From assembly GCA_034660495.1 (NCBI GenBank), contig JAYEJJ010000221.1, positions 14,147 through 78,146 of the forward strand: a DNA stretch of 64,000 nt, given 5' to 3'. Shown here in pieces: positions 17,825 through 26,513 of this stretch (positions are counted from its first letter, which is position 1; each line of letters opens with the position of its first letter). The translations under genes were made by a program, and so were the position numbers. The stretch is from DATFJZ01 sp034660495 (GTDB lineage: Bacteria > Desulfobacterota > Desulfobacteria > Desulfobacterales > Desulfobacteraceae). The notes below the pieces were generated by a model. The model was given only the letters and a program-made list of their open reading frames with translations, was not told where the DNA came from and made no database searches.

Positions 17825-18132
17825 ATGACTCACTGAACATATGGTCTGCCTTTGCCAGAACAGCGGTGATGCTTACTTTTGTTATTGCGTTGCTTTTTTT
17901 GATCCTTTATCTGTTCAGGCGGTTTTCTTCAATTAAAGGGAAAAAAGGCACCCCCAGTTTTATTAAAGTACTCAGTGTGCATCATTTTTCCCCCAAAGAA
18001 AAAATTGTGCTTGTGGATGTGATGCAGAAGAAGGTGCTTGTCGGTATCACCTCTGCCAGTATGAATACCCTTGCCGTGTTTGAGAACCATATGGAAGGGG
18101 AAACAGAACAGGGGGATGCAGATGAAGATTAA
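17821..18132 (+). CDS. fliO: Flagellar export chaperone/scaffold FliO
   Basis: 103 residues. One N-terminal transmembrane helix (TAVMLTFVIALLFLILYLF, about residues 13-31) and a small cytoplasmic domain (LSVHHFSPKEKIVLVDVMQK) typical of FliO, which helps assemble the FliP5-FliR core. Position between fliN and fliP agrees. Confidence 0.88.
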   Translation: MNDSLNIWSAFARTAVMLTFVIALLFLILYLFRRFSSIKGKKGTPSFIKVLSVHHFSPKEKIVLVDVMQKKVLVGITSASMNTLAVFENHMEGETEQGDADED

Positions 18133-18200
18133 CATAAAACAGCGTATTCCTGTTTTATATAAAGCATTTGTTAGCGCTTTGCCTTTGGCGGTGTTGCATT

Positions 18201-18253
18201 TTTCGTTGCCGCCGGGCCATGTTCATGGGCCGCCCATGCCGGTTTATATGAAA
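18201..18253 (+). repeat. Hairpin repeat between fliO and fliP
   Basis: Family member with a GCCGGGC..CC type core, ending GCCGGTTTATATGAAAG (18237-18253). It separates fliO from the fliP start and creates an artificial N-terminal extension of the fliP frame. Confidence 0.6.
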
Positions 18254-18304
18254 GGAGTTTGCAGATCCCTGAATTTTTTCAAGAGTTGCTGCTTCTCCAG
18301 GGGG

Positions 18305-19057
18305 ATGTCGGTTATATGGATTTTTACCCTGGCAGGTGGTGTTTTATTTTTTGGGAAAACCGCTTTGGGTGCAACGTTTCCCATACCTGCCATTAATATC
18401 GGGGTCGGTCAGGCCCAGGGGCCGGACGACGTTGTTGTGGCCCTTGAAATTATCGCCCTTTTGACGGTATTGTCCCTGGCCCCTGCCATTCTTATCCTCA
18501 TGACCCCTTTTACCCGGCTGGTTGTAGTTTTTCATTTTCTGCGCCAGGCCATTGGTACCCAGTCAAGCCCCCCCAACCAGGTTGTTGTGGGACTGGCGCT
18601 GTTTATGACTTTTTTTATCATCAAGCCGGTTGCCTTAGATGTTTATAATTCCTCCCTGAACCCCTATCTTGAAGGGGAGATCAATTACGCAGAAGCCTTT
18701 GAAACCGCACAGGTGCCCATACGCAAATTCCTGCTGATCAATACAAGGGAAGCGGATATTGCCCTTTTTGTCAAAGGCGGGGATATGAAAAAACCCGAGA
18801 ACCGGGAGGATGTTTCCCTGCTGGTGCTCATTCCCGCCTATGTGATCAGTGAATTAAAAACCGCGTTTATTATCGGGTTTGTGCTCTATGTTCCCTTTCT
18901 GGTGATTGATATGGTGGTGGCTTCGGTTCTTCTTGCCATGGGGATGATGATGCTTCCCCCTGTTATGATTTCCCTGCCCTTTAAGCTCATGCTGTTTGTG
19001 CTGGTGGACGGGTGGCACCTGCTGACCGGATCATTGATGAAAAGTTTTGGAGTGTAA
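18305..19057 (+). CDS. fliP: Flagellar export gate protein FliP
   Basis: From ATG 18305 the product is 250 residues, matching the family (about 245), and begins with a signal-peptide-like segment (MSVIWIFTLAGGVLFFGKTA) as in other FliP proteins. The export-gate helices follow (LSLAPAILILMTPFTRLVVV). The frame is open back to 18071, but the added part runs through a dispersed repeat, so the upstream ATGs (18122, 18248) are less likely; 18248 has a better Shine-Dalgarno-like context nearby and cannot be excluded. Confidence 0.9.
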   Translation: MSVIWIFTLAGGVLFFGKTALGATFPIPAINIGVGQAQGPDDVVVALEIIALLTVLSLAPAILILMTPFTRLVVVFHFLRQAIGTQSSPPNQVVVGLALFMTFFIIKPVALDVYNSSLNPYLEGEINYAEAFETAQVPIRKFLLINTREADIALFVKGGDMKKPENREDVSLLVLIPAYVISELKTAFIIGFVLYVPFLVIDMVVASVLLAMGMMMLPPVMISLPFKLMLFVLVDGWHLLTGSLMKSFGV

Positions 19058-19059
19058 TC

Positions 19060-19329
19060 ATGAGTCCTGAATTTGTTGTTGCCTTTGCCAAGGAAGCTAT
19101 TATCCTGACCATTTATCTTTCCATGCCCATGCTGGGTCTGGGGCTTATTGCCGGCCTGGTTGTCAGTATATTCCAGGCGGTCACATCCATACAGGAGATG
19201 ACCCTGACCTTTGTGCCCAAGATTATAGCCGTGTTTCTGGGGCTTTTGTTTTTTGCCCCCTGGATGCTCAATGAAGCAACAACCTTTACCAGAAATATTA
19301 TAGAGAATATACCCATGTATATTCGGTGA
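19060..19329 (+). CDS. fliQ: Flagellar export gate protein FliQ
   Basis: 89 residues, the standard length, with two transmembrane helices (residues about 14-38 and 48-75; FVPKIIAVFLGLLFFAPWML). It starts 2 bases after fliP; earlier in-frame starts would overlap fliP and add non-conserved residues. Confidence 0.95.
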   Translation: MSPEFVVAFAKEAIILTIYLSMPMLGLGLIAGLVVSIFQAVTSIQEMTLTFVPKIIAVFLGLLFFAPWMLNEATTFTRNIIENIPMYIR

Positions 19330-19355
19330 AAGATCAGCTGACGCAGAGGGGATCA

Positions 19356-20144
19356 ATGGAGATCCTGAATTTAATAGACCCTGAGGGATTTAAAATTTAT
19401 CTGCTGGTACTTGCAAGAATGGGATTTGTGCTGTTTATGCTGCCTGTTTTTTCTTCTACCATGCTGCCTGTATTGGTCAAGGCGGCGTTTGCCATGGTTA
19501 TTTCTATTCTTCTGTATTCGGTCGTGGATATTGACCCCTCTCTTTTTCCTGAAACCGTTGTGGGTACGGGCCTGCTTTTTTTAACCGAGGCTATGATCGG
19601 CATTACGCTGGGATTGTGCGTCAGGACCTTTCTGGGCTCGGTTCAGCTGGCCGGTCAGGTGATCGGGTTTCAGATGGGGTTTTCCATGATTAATGTGGTG
19701 GACCCCCAGTCCGGGGCCAATGTATCCATCATGGAGCAGATTGCTTATTGGGTGGCCCTTCTTGTTTTTCTTCTGCTCAATGGCCATCATATCATGCTTT
19801 TATCTGTTATAGAGAGTTTTGACCTTGTTCCCCCGGGATATTTCATGATGCAGCAGGTGATGCTGGATAAAATTTTAGCCATTGGCGCAGACATGTTTAT
19901 CCTGGCCATAAAAATAGGGGCTCCGGTCATTGCAGCCCTTTTGTTTACCAGTGCGGCCTTTGGGCTGACAGCTAAATTTTCACCCCAGATGAATGTCATG
20001 ATTGTTGCCTTTCCCTTGAAAATTTTTGTAGGACTTGTGCTGTTTGGATTGTCCCTTGATATTATTTTAAGGATTTTAAGGGATTATGTGGTTGATCTTA
20101 AATCTGTTTTTTTATCCCTGCTGTTCTGGGCAGGGGGAGGATAA
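19356..20144 (+). CDS. fliR: Flagellar export gate protein FliR
   Basis: 262 residues from ATG 19356 (AGAGGGG upstream), matching the family; a GTG at 19326 overlapping the fliQ stop would add 10 residues. Multi-pass membrane protein of the FliP5-FliQ4-FliR1 gate; LAGQVIGFQMGFSMINVVDP is a family signature. Confidence 0.93.
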   Translation: MEILNLIDPEGFKIYLLVLARMGFVLFMLPVFSSTMLPVLVKAAFAMVISILLYSVVDIDPSLFPETVVGTGLLFLTEAMIGITLGLCVRTFLGSVQLAGQVIGFQMGFSMINVVDPQSGANVSIMEQIAYWVALLVFLLLNGHHIMLLSVIESFDLVPPGYFMMQQVMLDKILAIGADMFILAIKIGAPVIAALLFTSAAFGLTAKFSPQMNVMIVAFPLKIFVGLVLFGLSLDIILRILRDYVVDLKSVFLSLLFWAGGG

Positions 20145-20147
20145 TGT

Positions 20148-21221
20148 ATGGCTGAAGATCCTGAAGGCGGAGGAGAGAAAACTGAAGATGCGTCGTCGAA
20201 GAAGCTTTCCAAGGCCCGTGAAGAAGGGCAGGTGGCAAAAAGCATGGAGGTGCCGTCGGTTTTTGTCCTTCTGGCAGGGGTGCTGGCGCTTTTTGTTTCA
20301 GGATACCATGTGTATATCAATTTTCTGGCATTGATGACGGATTCATTTGATTTTAAACAATTGCCCCTTTTAAACAGCGTCAACCTGGTTCATCTGTTAA
20401 TTCTCTATACCCAGCGGATGTTTATTATTCTGGCCCCCCTTATGGCAGCGGTGTTTGCAGCTGCTTTTTTAGCCAATGTGGCCCAGGTCGGGTTTGAACT
20501 GTCCTGGAAAGCCATCCAGCCCAAAATTTCCAAGATAAATCCGATTAAGGGATTTGCCAGGATATTTTCAAGCAGATCCCTTGTGGAGATGGTCAAAAGC
20601 ATTTTAAAGATTTCCATTATCTTTGCTGTTGCCTATTTTGCCGTAAAAGCCAGAACAACTGAGATTGCAAGGCTTTACGATCACAGCACGGCTTATATTT
20701 TATTGTATGTGCTAAAGGTTATTTTTTATATTTTTATTAAAGTGCTTTTGATTATGATAGTGGTTGCCATTCTGGATTATGCCTTTCAAAGATGGAAATT
20801 CCTTGAGGACCAGAAAATGACCAAAAAAGAGGTCAAGGATGAGCATAAACAAATGGATGGTGACCCCCAGGTCAAGGCCAGAATCAGAAAACTCCAGGCC
20901 GAAGCCGCACAGAAGCGGATGATGGCCGAGGTGCCCGAAGCAGATGTGGTGGTCACCAACCCCACACGCCTGGCAGTGGCTGTGAAATATGACTCAATGA
21001 AAATGACCGCGCCCCATGTGGTTGCCAAGGGGGCGGGTCCTGTGGCCGCCAATATCAGAAAAGTGGCTGAAGCACACCATGTGCCCATTATTGAGAACAA
21101 ACCCCTGGCCCGGAACTTGTATAAGCTGGTAGATATAGGCAAAGAGATTCCCTCACGGTTTTTTCAGTCTGTTGCAGAAATCCTTGCCCAGGTGTACAAA
21201 CTCAAGGGAAAGACATTGTAG
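20148..21221 (+). CDS. flhB: Flagellar export switch protein FlhB
   Basis: 357 residues, normal. The N-terminal motif KTEDASSKKLSKAREEGQVA precedes four transmembrane helices. The cytoplasmic domain has the self-cleavage site at about residue 269 written NPTR instead of the usual NPTH, followed by LAVAVKYD. Asn-Pro, the residues that carry cleavage, are intact. Cleavage switches export from rod/hook to filament substrates together with FliK. Another FlhB C-terminal-like gene lies at 36432. Confidence 0.95.
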   Translation: MAEDPEGGGEKTEDASSKKLSKAREEGQVAKSMEVPSVFVLLAGVLALFVSGYHVYINFLALMTDSFDFKQLPLLNSVNLVHLLILYTQRMFIILAPLMAAVFAAAFLANVAQVGFELSWKAIQPKISKINPIKGFARIFSSRSLVEMVKSILKISIIFAVAYFAVKARTTEIARLYDHSTAYILLYVLKVIFYIFIKVLLIMIVVAILDYAFQRWKFLEDQKMTKKEVKDEHKQMDGDPQVKARIRKLQAEAAQKRMMAEVPEADVVVTNPTRLAVAVKYDSMKMTAPHVVAKGAGPVAANIRKVAEAHHVPIIENKPLARNLYKLVDIGKEIPSRFFQSVAEILAQVYKLKGKTL

Positions 21222-21279
21222 AAAGATTCCGCCGGGGTGTTTGTCGTTTGGCACGGGCGTCAAAAATTGAACGTGGGGT

Positions 21280-21368
21280 GGGGTCAGGCTTCGGTTATTG
21301 CGCTTTTGTTTAAATTTGCCTTTAAACAGAGTCCTTTGTCAAAAGCGTAATAACCGAAGCCTGACCCC
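21280..21368. repeat. 89-bp hairpin element (GGGGTCAGG ends), copy 1
   Basis: Arms 21280-21308 and 21340-21368 are 29 bp with one mismatch, starting GGGGTCAGGCTTCGGTTATT. A second copy lies at 43877-43965. The sequence style resembles REP/RAYT-associated palindromes; no transposase is present. It fills the flhB-flhA gap. Confidence 0.8.
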
Positions 21369-21430
21369 GTTGATCAACAAACCAGCCGATTTGGCCGAAG
21401 TTATGACCAAGCCCAAAAACAGGAGTGTGA

Positions 21431-23518
21431 ATGGCAGCTGAAACAACAGGCATATTATCAGGCATAAGACGGGAAAGCTCTGATGTGGCAATGATTGTTT
21501 TCCTGATCGGGATACTGATGGCCATGATACTGCCCCTGCCTCCCATGCTTCTGGATTTTTTTCTGACCCTGAATATTTCCTTTGCCGTTATTGTTTTGAT
21601 TACCACCATGTATACCAGGGCCCCGCTTGATTTTTTTATTTTTCCTTCCCTGCTTCTGGTGCTGACCCTGTTCCGTCTTTCCCTGAATGTGGCTTCAACC
21701 CGGCTGATCCTCCTTTGTGGCAATGAAGGGCAGCTGGCTGCCGGCGCCATCATTAAATCTTTCGGCAGTTTTGTTGTTGGCGGGAACTATGTTGTGGGCA
21801 TGGTGATTTTTATCATCCTGGTGCTGATCAATTTTATGGTTATTACAAAAGGTGCCGGACGAATTGCTGAGGTTGCAGCGCGGTTCACCCTGGATGCCAT
21901 GCCGGGAAAACAGATGGCCATTGATGCCGACCTCAATGCAGGCATGATAGATGAGATCGAAGCCGGCCAGCGGAGAAAGGAGATTGCCAGGGAGTCGGAA
22001 TTTCACGGTGCCATGGACGGTGCCAGCAAGTTTGTCCGGGGGGATGCCATTGCCGGTATCATTATCACCTGTATTAATATTGTCGGCGGCTTTGTCATCG
22101 GGGTGCTCCAGCAGGGCATGGCCATGGAAGAGGCCATTGTAACCTATACCCTGCTGACCGTGGGAGACGGCCTGGTCAGCCAGATTCCTGCTCTTCTTAT
22201 TTCAACTGCTGCCGGGCTTCTGGTGTCCCGTTCAGGATCAGAAAACAGGATGGGTAAGGATTTTCTATCCCATCTGCTGTCCAGTCCCACTCCGGTTTAT
22301 ATTGGTTCTGTCATTATTTTCTGTTTCGGCCTGGTGCCCGGGCTGCCGTCGTTTCCCTTTATGACCCTTGGGGTTGTGATGGGGACATTTTGCTGGTATT
22401 TTTTAAAAAAAGAGGATATGGGAGAGGAAGAAGAACCCGGCGCAGAAGAAGAGGCAGAAGCAGCCGGTGCCCCTGAAGAGGTGGATCACCTCCTGTCCCT
22501 GGATACCATTGAACTGGAAGTGGGATACGGGCTGATTCCCCTTGTAGACAAGGAGCAGGACGGCCTGCTTCTGGGCAGAATCAGGGCCATCCGGAGACAG
22601 TTTGCCAGTGAAATGGGAATTATCATCCCGCCAATACATATAAGAGATAACCTCAAACTTAACCCGGCCCAGTACAGGGTTATGATCAAGGGCGTTGAAA
22701 CAGCAGGTGCAGAACTTATGGTGAATCATCTTCTGGCAATGGATCCCGGTGGGATTGCTCTAAAAATAGACGGCATAGAAACCGTTGAACCGGCCTTTAA
22801 ACTGCCGGCTCTGTGGATTTCCCCGGATATGGAGGAAGATGCAAAATTTGCAGGATACACGGTAGTGGACAATTCAACGGTTATTGCCACCCATCTCACA
22901 GAAGTGGTGAGAAACAATGCCCATGATCTTCTCGGTCGGCAGGATGTTCAGCATCTTCTGGATAATCTGTCCAAAACCAACCCCAAGGCCGTTGAAGAGC
23001 TGATTCCTGCATTGCTGACCCTGGGCAATGTTCAGAAAGTGCTTCAGAATCTGCTTCGGGAGCGGATTTCCATCCGGGATCTGCTCACTATTGTGGAAAC
23101 CCTTGCCGATTATGCGCCCATGAGCAAGGATCCGGATCTGCTGACCGAGTATGTCCGGCAGAAAATTGCCCGGGGCATGCTTGCGCCTTATCTGGGCCAG
23201 GGCAGAAGTCTTCAGGTCATTACCCTTGACCGGGATCTGGAAGAGATGCTGACCAAAAATATAAAACATACCGAGCATGGCTCTTACCTGGCAGTTGATC
23301 CCGGAACCGTGGAAAAAATTATCAATGCCGTAAGCAGCGAAGTTGAAAAAATGGTTGCCATGGATGTCCAGCCGGTTATCATGTGTTCCCCGGCCCTGCG
23401 CCGTCACTTCAGAAAACTGGTAGAGCATGCTGTCCCTTCTGTTTTTGTGATATCCCATGCAGAAATCGTTGATGATATTACCCTGACAGCAGGGGGAAAG
23501 GTAACATTTAAAAAATGA
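21431..23518 (+). CDS. flhA: Flagellar export gate protein FlhA
   Basis: 695 residues, normal. About eight transmembrane helices in residues 1-320; the signature RIAEVAARFTLDAMPGKQMA lies in the FHIPEP loop. An acidic linker (GEEEEPGAEEEAEAAGAPEE, about 335-354) leads to the cytoplasmic domain that docks chaperone-substrate complexes. Overlaps flhF by 4 bases. Confidence 0.97.
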   Translation: MAAETTGILSGIRRESSDVAMIVFLIGILMAMILPLPPMLLDFFLTLNISFAVIVLITTMYTRAPLDFFIFPSLLLVLTLFRLSLNVASTRLILLCGNEGQLAAGAIIKSFGSFVVGGNYVVGMVIFIILVLINFMVITKGAGRIAEVAARFTLDAMPGKQMAIDADLNAGMIDEIEAGQRRKEIARESEFHGAMDGASKFVRGDAIAGIIITCINIVGGFVIGVLQQGMAMEEAIVTYTLLTVGDGLVSQIPALLISTAAGLLVSRSGSENRMGKDFLSHLLSSPTPVYIGSVIIFCFGLVPGLPSFPFMTLGVVMGTFCWYFLKKEDMGEEEEPGAEEEAEAAGAPEEVDHLLSLDTIELEVGYGLIPLVDKEQDGLLLGRIRAIRRQFASEMGIIIPPIHIRDNLKLNPAQYRVMIKGVETAGAELMVNHLLAMDPGGIALKIDGIETVEPAFKLPALWISPDMEEDAKFAGYTVVDNSTVIATHLTEVVRNNAHDLLGRQDVQHLLDNLSKTNPKAVEELIPALLTLGNVQKVLQNLLRERISIRDLLTIVETLADYAPMSKDPDLLTEYVRQKIARGMLAPYLGQGRSLQVITLDRDLEEMLTKNIKHTEHGSYLAVDPGTVEKIINAVSSEVEKMVAMDVQPVIMCSPALRRHFRKLVEHAVPSVFVISHAEIVDDITLTAGGKVTFKK

Positions 23519-24639
23519 AAAAAAAGATTTTCAGGGCCCAGAGCATTCAGCAGGCCGTCACCCAGGTCAAGGAAGCTTTAGGCGAGGATGCCATGATCCT
23601 CTCCACCAGAAAACTTCCCAGAAGCGTAAGCTCCCCCTATACCCGGCAGATGTTTGAAGTTGAGGCCGCTGTGTCAGACAGTTCAAGCCAGGTAAAGAAA
23701 GATATCCTTGAAAAAGCCGTTTCCCGGGATCAGTCAGCAGATGGGTACGGCGGAATAAAAGAAGAACTGCTCAGCATAAAGGATTTGATTTCCCTTGTGG
23801 GGTTGGGTTCGGGATTTCAGAACATGATCTGCGCCTATCCGGGAACCCAGGCGCTGTTTGCCTCCCTTCTGCGCAGCGGTGTGTCCGAACAGATGGTGAC
23901 CTTTGTACTTCAGAACGCCCTTTATGCCATGGATAAGGATAAGATTCCGGAAACAGATAAAGGGGCTGTTTTAAAAAAATATGTACTCAGGCAGTTTGTC
24001 CGGCAGATAGAAACCAAAGATTTTTTTGACCTGCCGTCAGATCCGGGCCATCCCCATGTGGCTGCCTTTGTAGGGCCCACCGGTGTGGGAAAAACCACCA
24101 CAATTGCAAAACTGGCTGCTGAACTGAGTCTTAAAAGAAAAAAAAAGGTGGGCCTTGTTTCAATTGACAATTATCGTATCGGTGCCTATGAACAATTAAA
24201 AGCCTATGCATCCATTATGGGGTTGATGTCTGTTTCTGCCTTTACCAGAAAAGATCTTGAAACAGCTCTTTTAAATATGAGCCGGATGGATATGGTGCTC
24301 ATAGATACAGCCGGGCACAGCCATTCGGACAATGTACGGATGAACGAGGCCACACAGATGATAAACGGGAATTTTAATATGTCAGTGCACCTGGTTTTAA
24401 GTGTGACAACGGATTTTGTTGACATGAAACAGGCTGCCAGGGCATTTTCTTCATTAAAGCCGGACAGCTATGTGTTTACAAAAATTGACGAAGCCAGACG
24501 GTGTGGTAAAATTCTGGATCAGATCAGTCAGATGAAACTGCCGGTATCCATTGTTACCAACGGACAGAAAGTTCCGGAGGATTTAATTGTTCCGGATGTC
24601 AGTACAATGCTGGGTATTGTGCTGGGGACCGAGACTTGA
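23515..24639 (+). CDS. flhF: Flagellar placement GTPase FlhF
   Basis: 374 residues. SRP-type GTPase: G1 loop GPTGVGKTTTIAKLAAEL at about residue 185, then DNYRIGAYEQLKAYA and DTAGHSHSD (the usual DTAGRS has Arg replaced by His). The N-terminal basic domain (ARSIQ-like IFRAQSIQQAVTQVKEALGE) is typical. FlhF places flagella at the pole and is controlled by FlhG, encoded next. Confidence 0.95.
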   Translation: MKKKIFRAQSIQQAVTQVKEALGEDAMILSTRKLPRSVSSPYTRQMFEVEAAVSDSSSQVKKDILEKAVSRDQSADGYGGIKEELLSIKDLISLVGLGSGFQNMICAYPGTQALFASLLRSGVSEQMVTFVLQNALYAMDKDKIPETDKGAVLKKYVLRQFVRQIETKDFFDLPSDPGHPHVAAFVGPTGVGKTTTIAKLAAELSLKRKKKVGLVSIDNYRIGAYEQLKAYASIMGLMSVSAFTRKDLETALLNMSRMDMVLIDTAGHSHSDNVRMNEATQMINGNFNMSVHLVLSVTTDFVDMKQAARAFSSLKPDSYVFTKIDEARRCGKILDQISQMKLPVSIVTNGQKVPEDLIVPDVSTMLGIVLGTET

Positions 24640-24661
24640 GACAGGAGACAAGAAACAGCCG

Positions 24662-24712
24662 ACTTCGTTGTGGCCGGGTCGGTGATCATGGTCCGGCCAT
24701 GCCGGTTATATA
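24662..24712 (+). repeat. Hairpin repeat between flhF and flhG
   Basis: Family member with the long core GGCCGGGTCGGTGATCATGG then TCCGGCC, ending CATGCCGGTTATAT. The same core class recurs at 36377 and 36829. Confidence 0.6.
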
Positions 24713-24775
24713 AAATAAGGTATTGATTTGTTGGATCAGGACATTCAGGGTTACGGTGAAAAGGAGATATAAAAG

Positions 24776-25666
24776 GTGGATCAGGCAAATGGACTGCGGC
24801 ACATTGTAAGAAAAGGACAATTGGCAAAAAGGAAATCCCCCGGCACAAAATCTGTGCCCAGGGTTATTGCTGTGACCAGCGGCAAGGGAGGCGTCGGTAA
24901 GACCAATCTGGTGGGTAATCTTGCCATTGCCCTGAGCCAGCGCGGTAAAAAAGTCGTGGTCCTTGATGCAGATGTGGGGCTCGGTAATATTGATATTATA
25001 TTCAATCTCAGGCCCAGGTATAATATCAGCCAGGTGATCGCCGGTGAAATGAGTCTGTCTGATGTTATGGTCACCACCCGTCACGGTGTAAAAATTATTC
25101 CGGCAGGGTCAGGGTTTGCCAATCTTACTCAGCTTGCGGATGGTGAAAAGCTTAATCTACTGAACGCCTTTGAACGTCTGAGCGATACAATTGATATTGT
25201 GCTGGTTGATACTGGAGCCGGCATATCCTCCAATGTGCTGTATTTTAATTCTGCAGCCGATGAATCCATTGTTGTGGCCACAAATGAACCTACTTCCATT
25301 ACAGATGCCTATGCACTGATGAAGGTTTTATCCAGGGAATATGGAACAAGGTATTTTAAACTGGTGGTGAATATGGTAAGGTCAGATAAAGATGCAAAAT
25401 TAGTTTATGGGTCATTGAGCGGCGCCCTGGACCGTTTTCTGGGAAATGTGGTGCTGGAGTATTTTGGTTTTATCGGCCATGACCCCATGATTAAAAAAGC
25501 GGTGATGAATCGAACTCCGGTTATTGATTTTGCAGGCACATCTCCTTCAGCTGCTGTGTTTAAGGATTTTGCGGAAAAACTGGTTAAATCGCCGAGAAGA
25601 ACCAATGCAGATGGGAACATCACTTTTTTTATGAAAAAATTATTTAATGCAGCAGATCAAGGTTGA
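24776..25666 (+). CDS. flhG: Flagellar number regulator FlhG/FleN (MinD-like ATPase)
   Basis: 296 residues. Deviant Walker A loop TSGKGGVGKTNLVGNLAIAL at about residue 37 and VVLDADVGLGNIDIIF. The N-terminus MDQANGLRHIV contains the DQAxxLR motif that stimulates FlhF GTPase. The C-terminal amphipathic helix (MKKLFNAAD) would bind membrane. GTG start with AAGGAGATATAAAAG upstream. Limits flagellar number. Confidence 0.95.
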   Translation: MDQANGLRHIVRKGQLAKRKSPGTKSVPRVIAVTSGKGGVGKTNLVGNLAIALSQRGKKVVVLDADVGLGNIDIIFNLRPRYNISQVIAGEMSLSDVMVTTRHGVKIIPAGSGFANLTQLADGEKLNLLNAFERLSDTIDIVLVDTGAGISSNVLYFNSAADESIVVATNEPTSITDAYALMKVLSREYGTRYFKLVVNMVRSDKDAKLVYGSLSGALDRFLGNVVLEYFGFIGHDPMIKKAVMNRTPVIDFAGTSPSAAVFKDFAEKLVKSPRRTNADGNITFFMKKLFNAADQG

Positions 25667-25752
25667 TATGAACTGGAAATTGACCTTATACACTGGATGA
25701 ACACTGGATGAACAGGTTTTAATAACTCCACAGAGGTACGGTCTAAAAGCCT

Positions 25753-26487
25753 ATGGGTAAGAAAAAAGACGACAGGTGGCGGGAAGACAGAATTCTGGAA
25801 AATGCGTATCTGGTCAAGTATATTGCCTCACGGTTTGCCAGACGTCTGCCTTCAAATGTGCTTTTTGATGAGCTTGTCAGTGCAGGGTCTCTTGGCTTGA
25901 TTGATGCTGTGGATAAATTTGATACAGATAAGCATGTCAGTCTCAAGACCTATGCCCAGTACAGAATAAAAGGCGCTATTCTGGATGAGCTGAGAAGCAT
26001 GGATACTTATTCCAGGTCCATGCGTAAAAAAATTCAGGATATTGCCCAGGCAGCAAAGCAAATAGAAAATAAAACCGGCGTTCCTGCCTCTGATCCTGAA
26101 GTGGCAGAGGCCCTTGGCATGGACCTTGAGTCTTATTATGATATGCTGACATCCATTCATGGTGCTGCAATTTTAAGCCTGGATGCATTTATATCTCCCC
26201 ACAGAACCAATGCATTATCAAATAAAAGATTTGTATCCGGGTTAAAAGCCAGGGACAATCCTGCTGATTTATTTGACAGGGAGGAGTTGAAGGCTGTTCT
26301 GGCCAGGGCTATAGAAAAGATGGGAAAAAAGGAGCAATTGGTTGTTTCCCTTTACTATTATGAAGAATTAACTTTAAAGGAAATAGGAGAGGTGCTCTCT
26401 CTGACAGAATCCCGGATATGTCAGATTCACACTGCCGCATTGATCAAGCTGAAAATCAAACTCCAGGATTATTTTCAGTCAACATAA
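25753..26487 (+). CDS. fliA: Flagellar sigma factor FliA (sigma-28)
   Basis: 244 residues, normal. Region 2 (DELVSAGSLGLIDAVDKFD) and region 4 helix-turn-helix (LTLKEIGEVLSLTESRICQI) are clear. It directs late genes; a sigma-28-like promoter precedes flgN at 45733. The gene also leads a run of overlapping accessory genes (26514-32861), which are therefore probably made with FliA. Confidence 0.96.
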   Translation: MGKKKDDRWREDRILENAYLVKYIASRFARRLPSNVLFDELVSAGSLGLIDAVDKFDTDKHVSLKTYAQYRIKGAILDELRSMDTYSRSMRKKIQDIAQAAKQIENKTGVPASDPEVAEALGMDLESYYDMLTSIHGAAILSLDAFISPHRTNALSNKRFVSGLKARDNPADLFDREELKAVLARAIEKMGKKEQLVVSLYYYEELTLKEIGEVLSLTESRICQIHTAALIKLKIKLQDYFQST

Positions 26488-26513
26488 AACACAGGGGTTA
26501 AAGAGGGCCTGAA

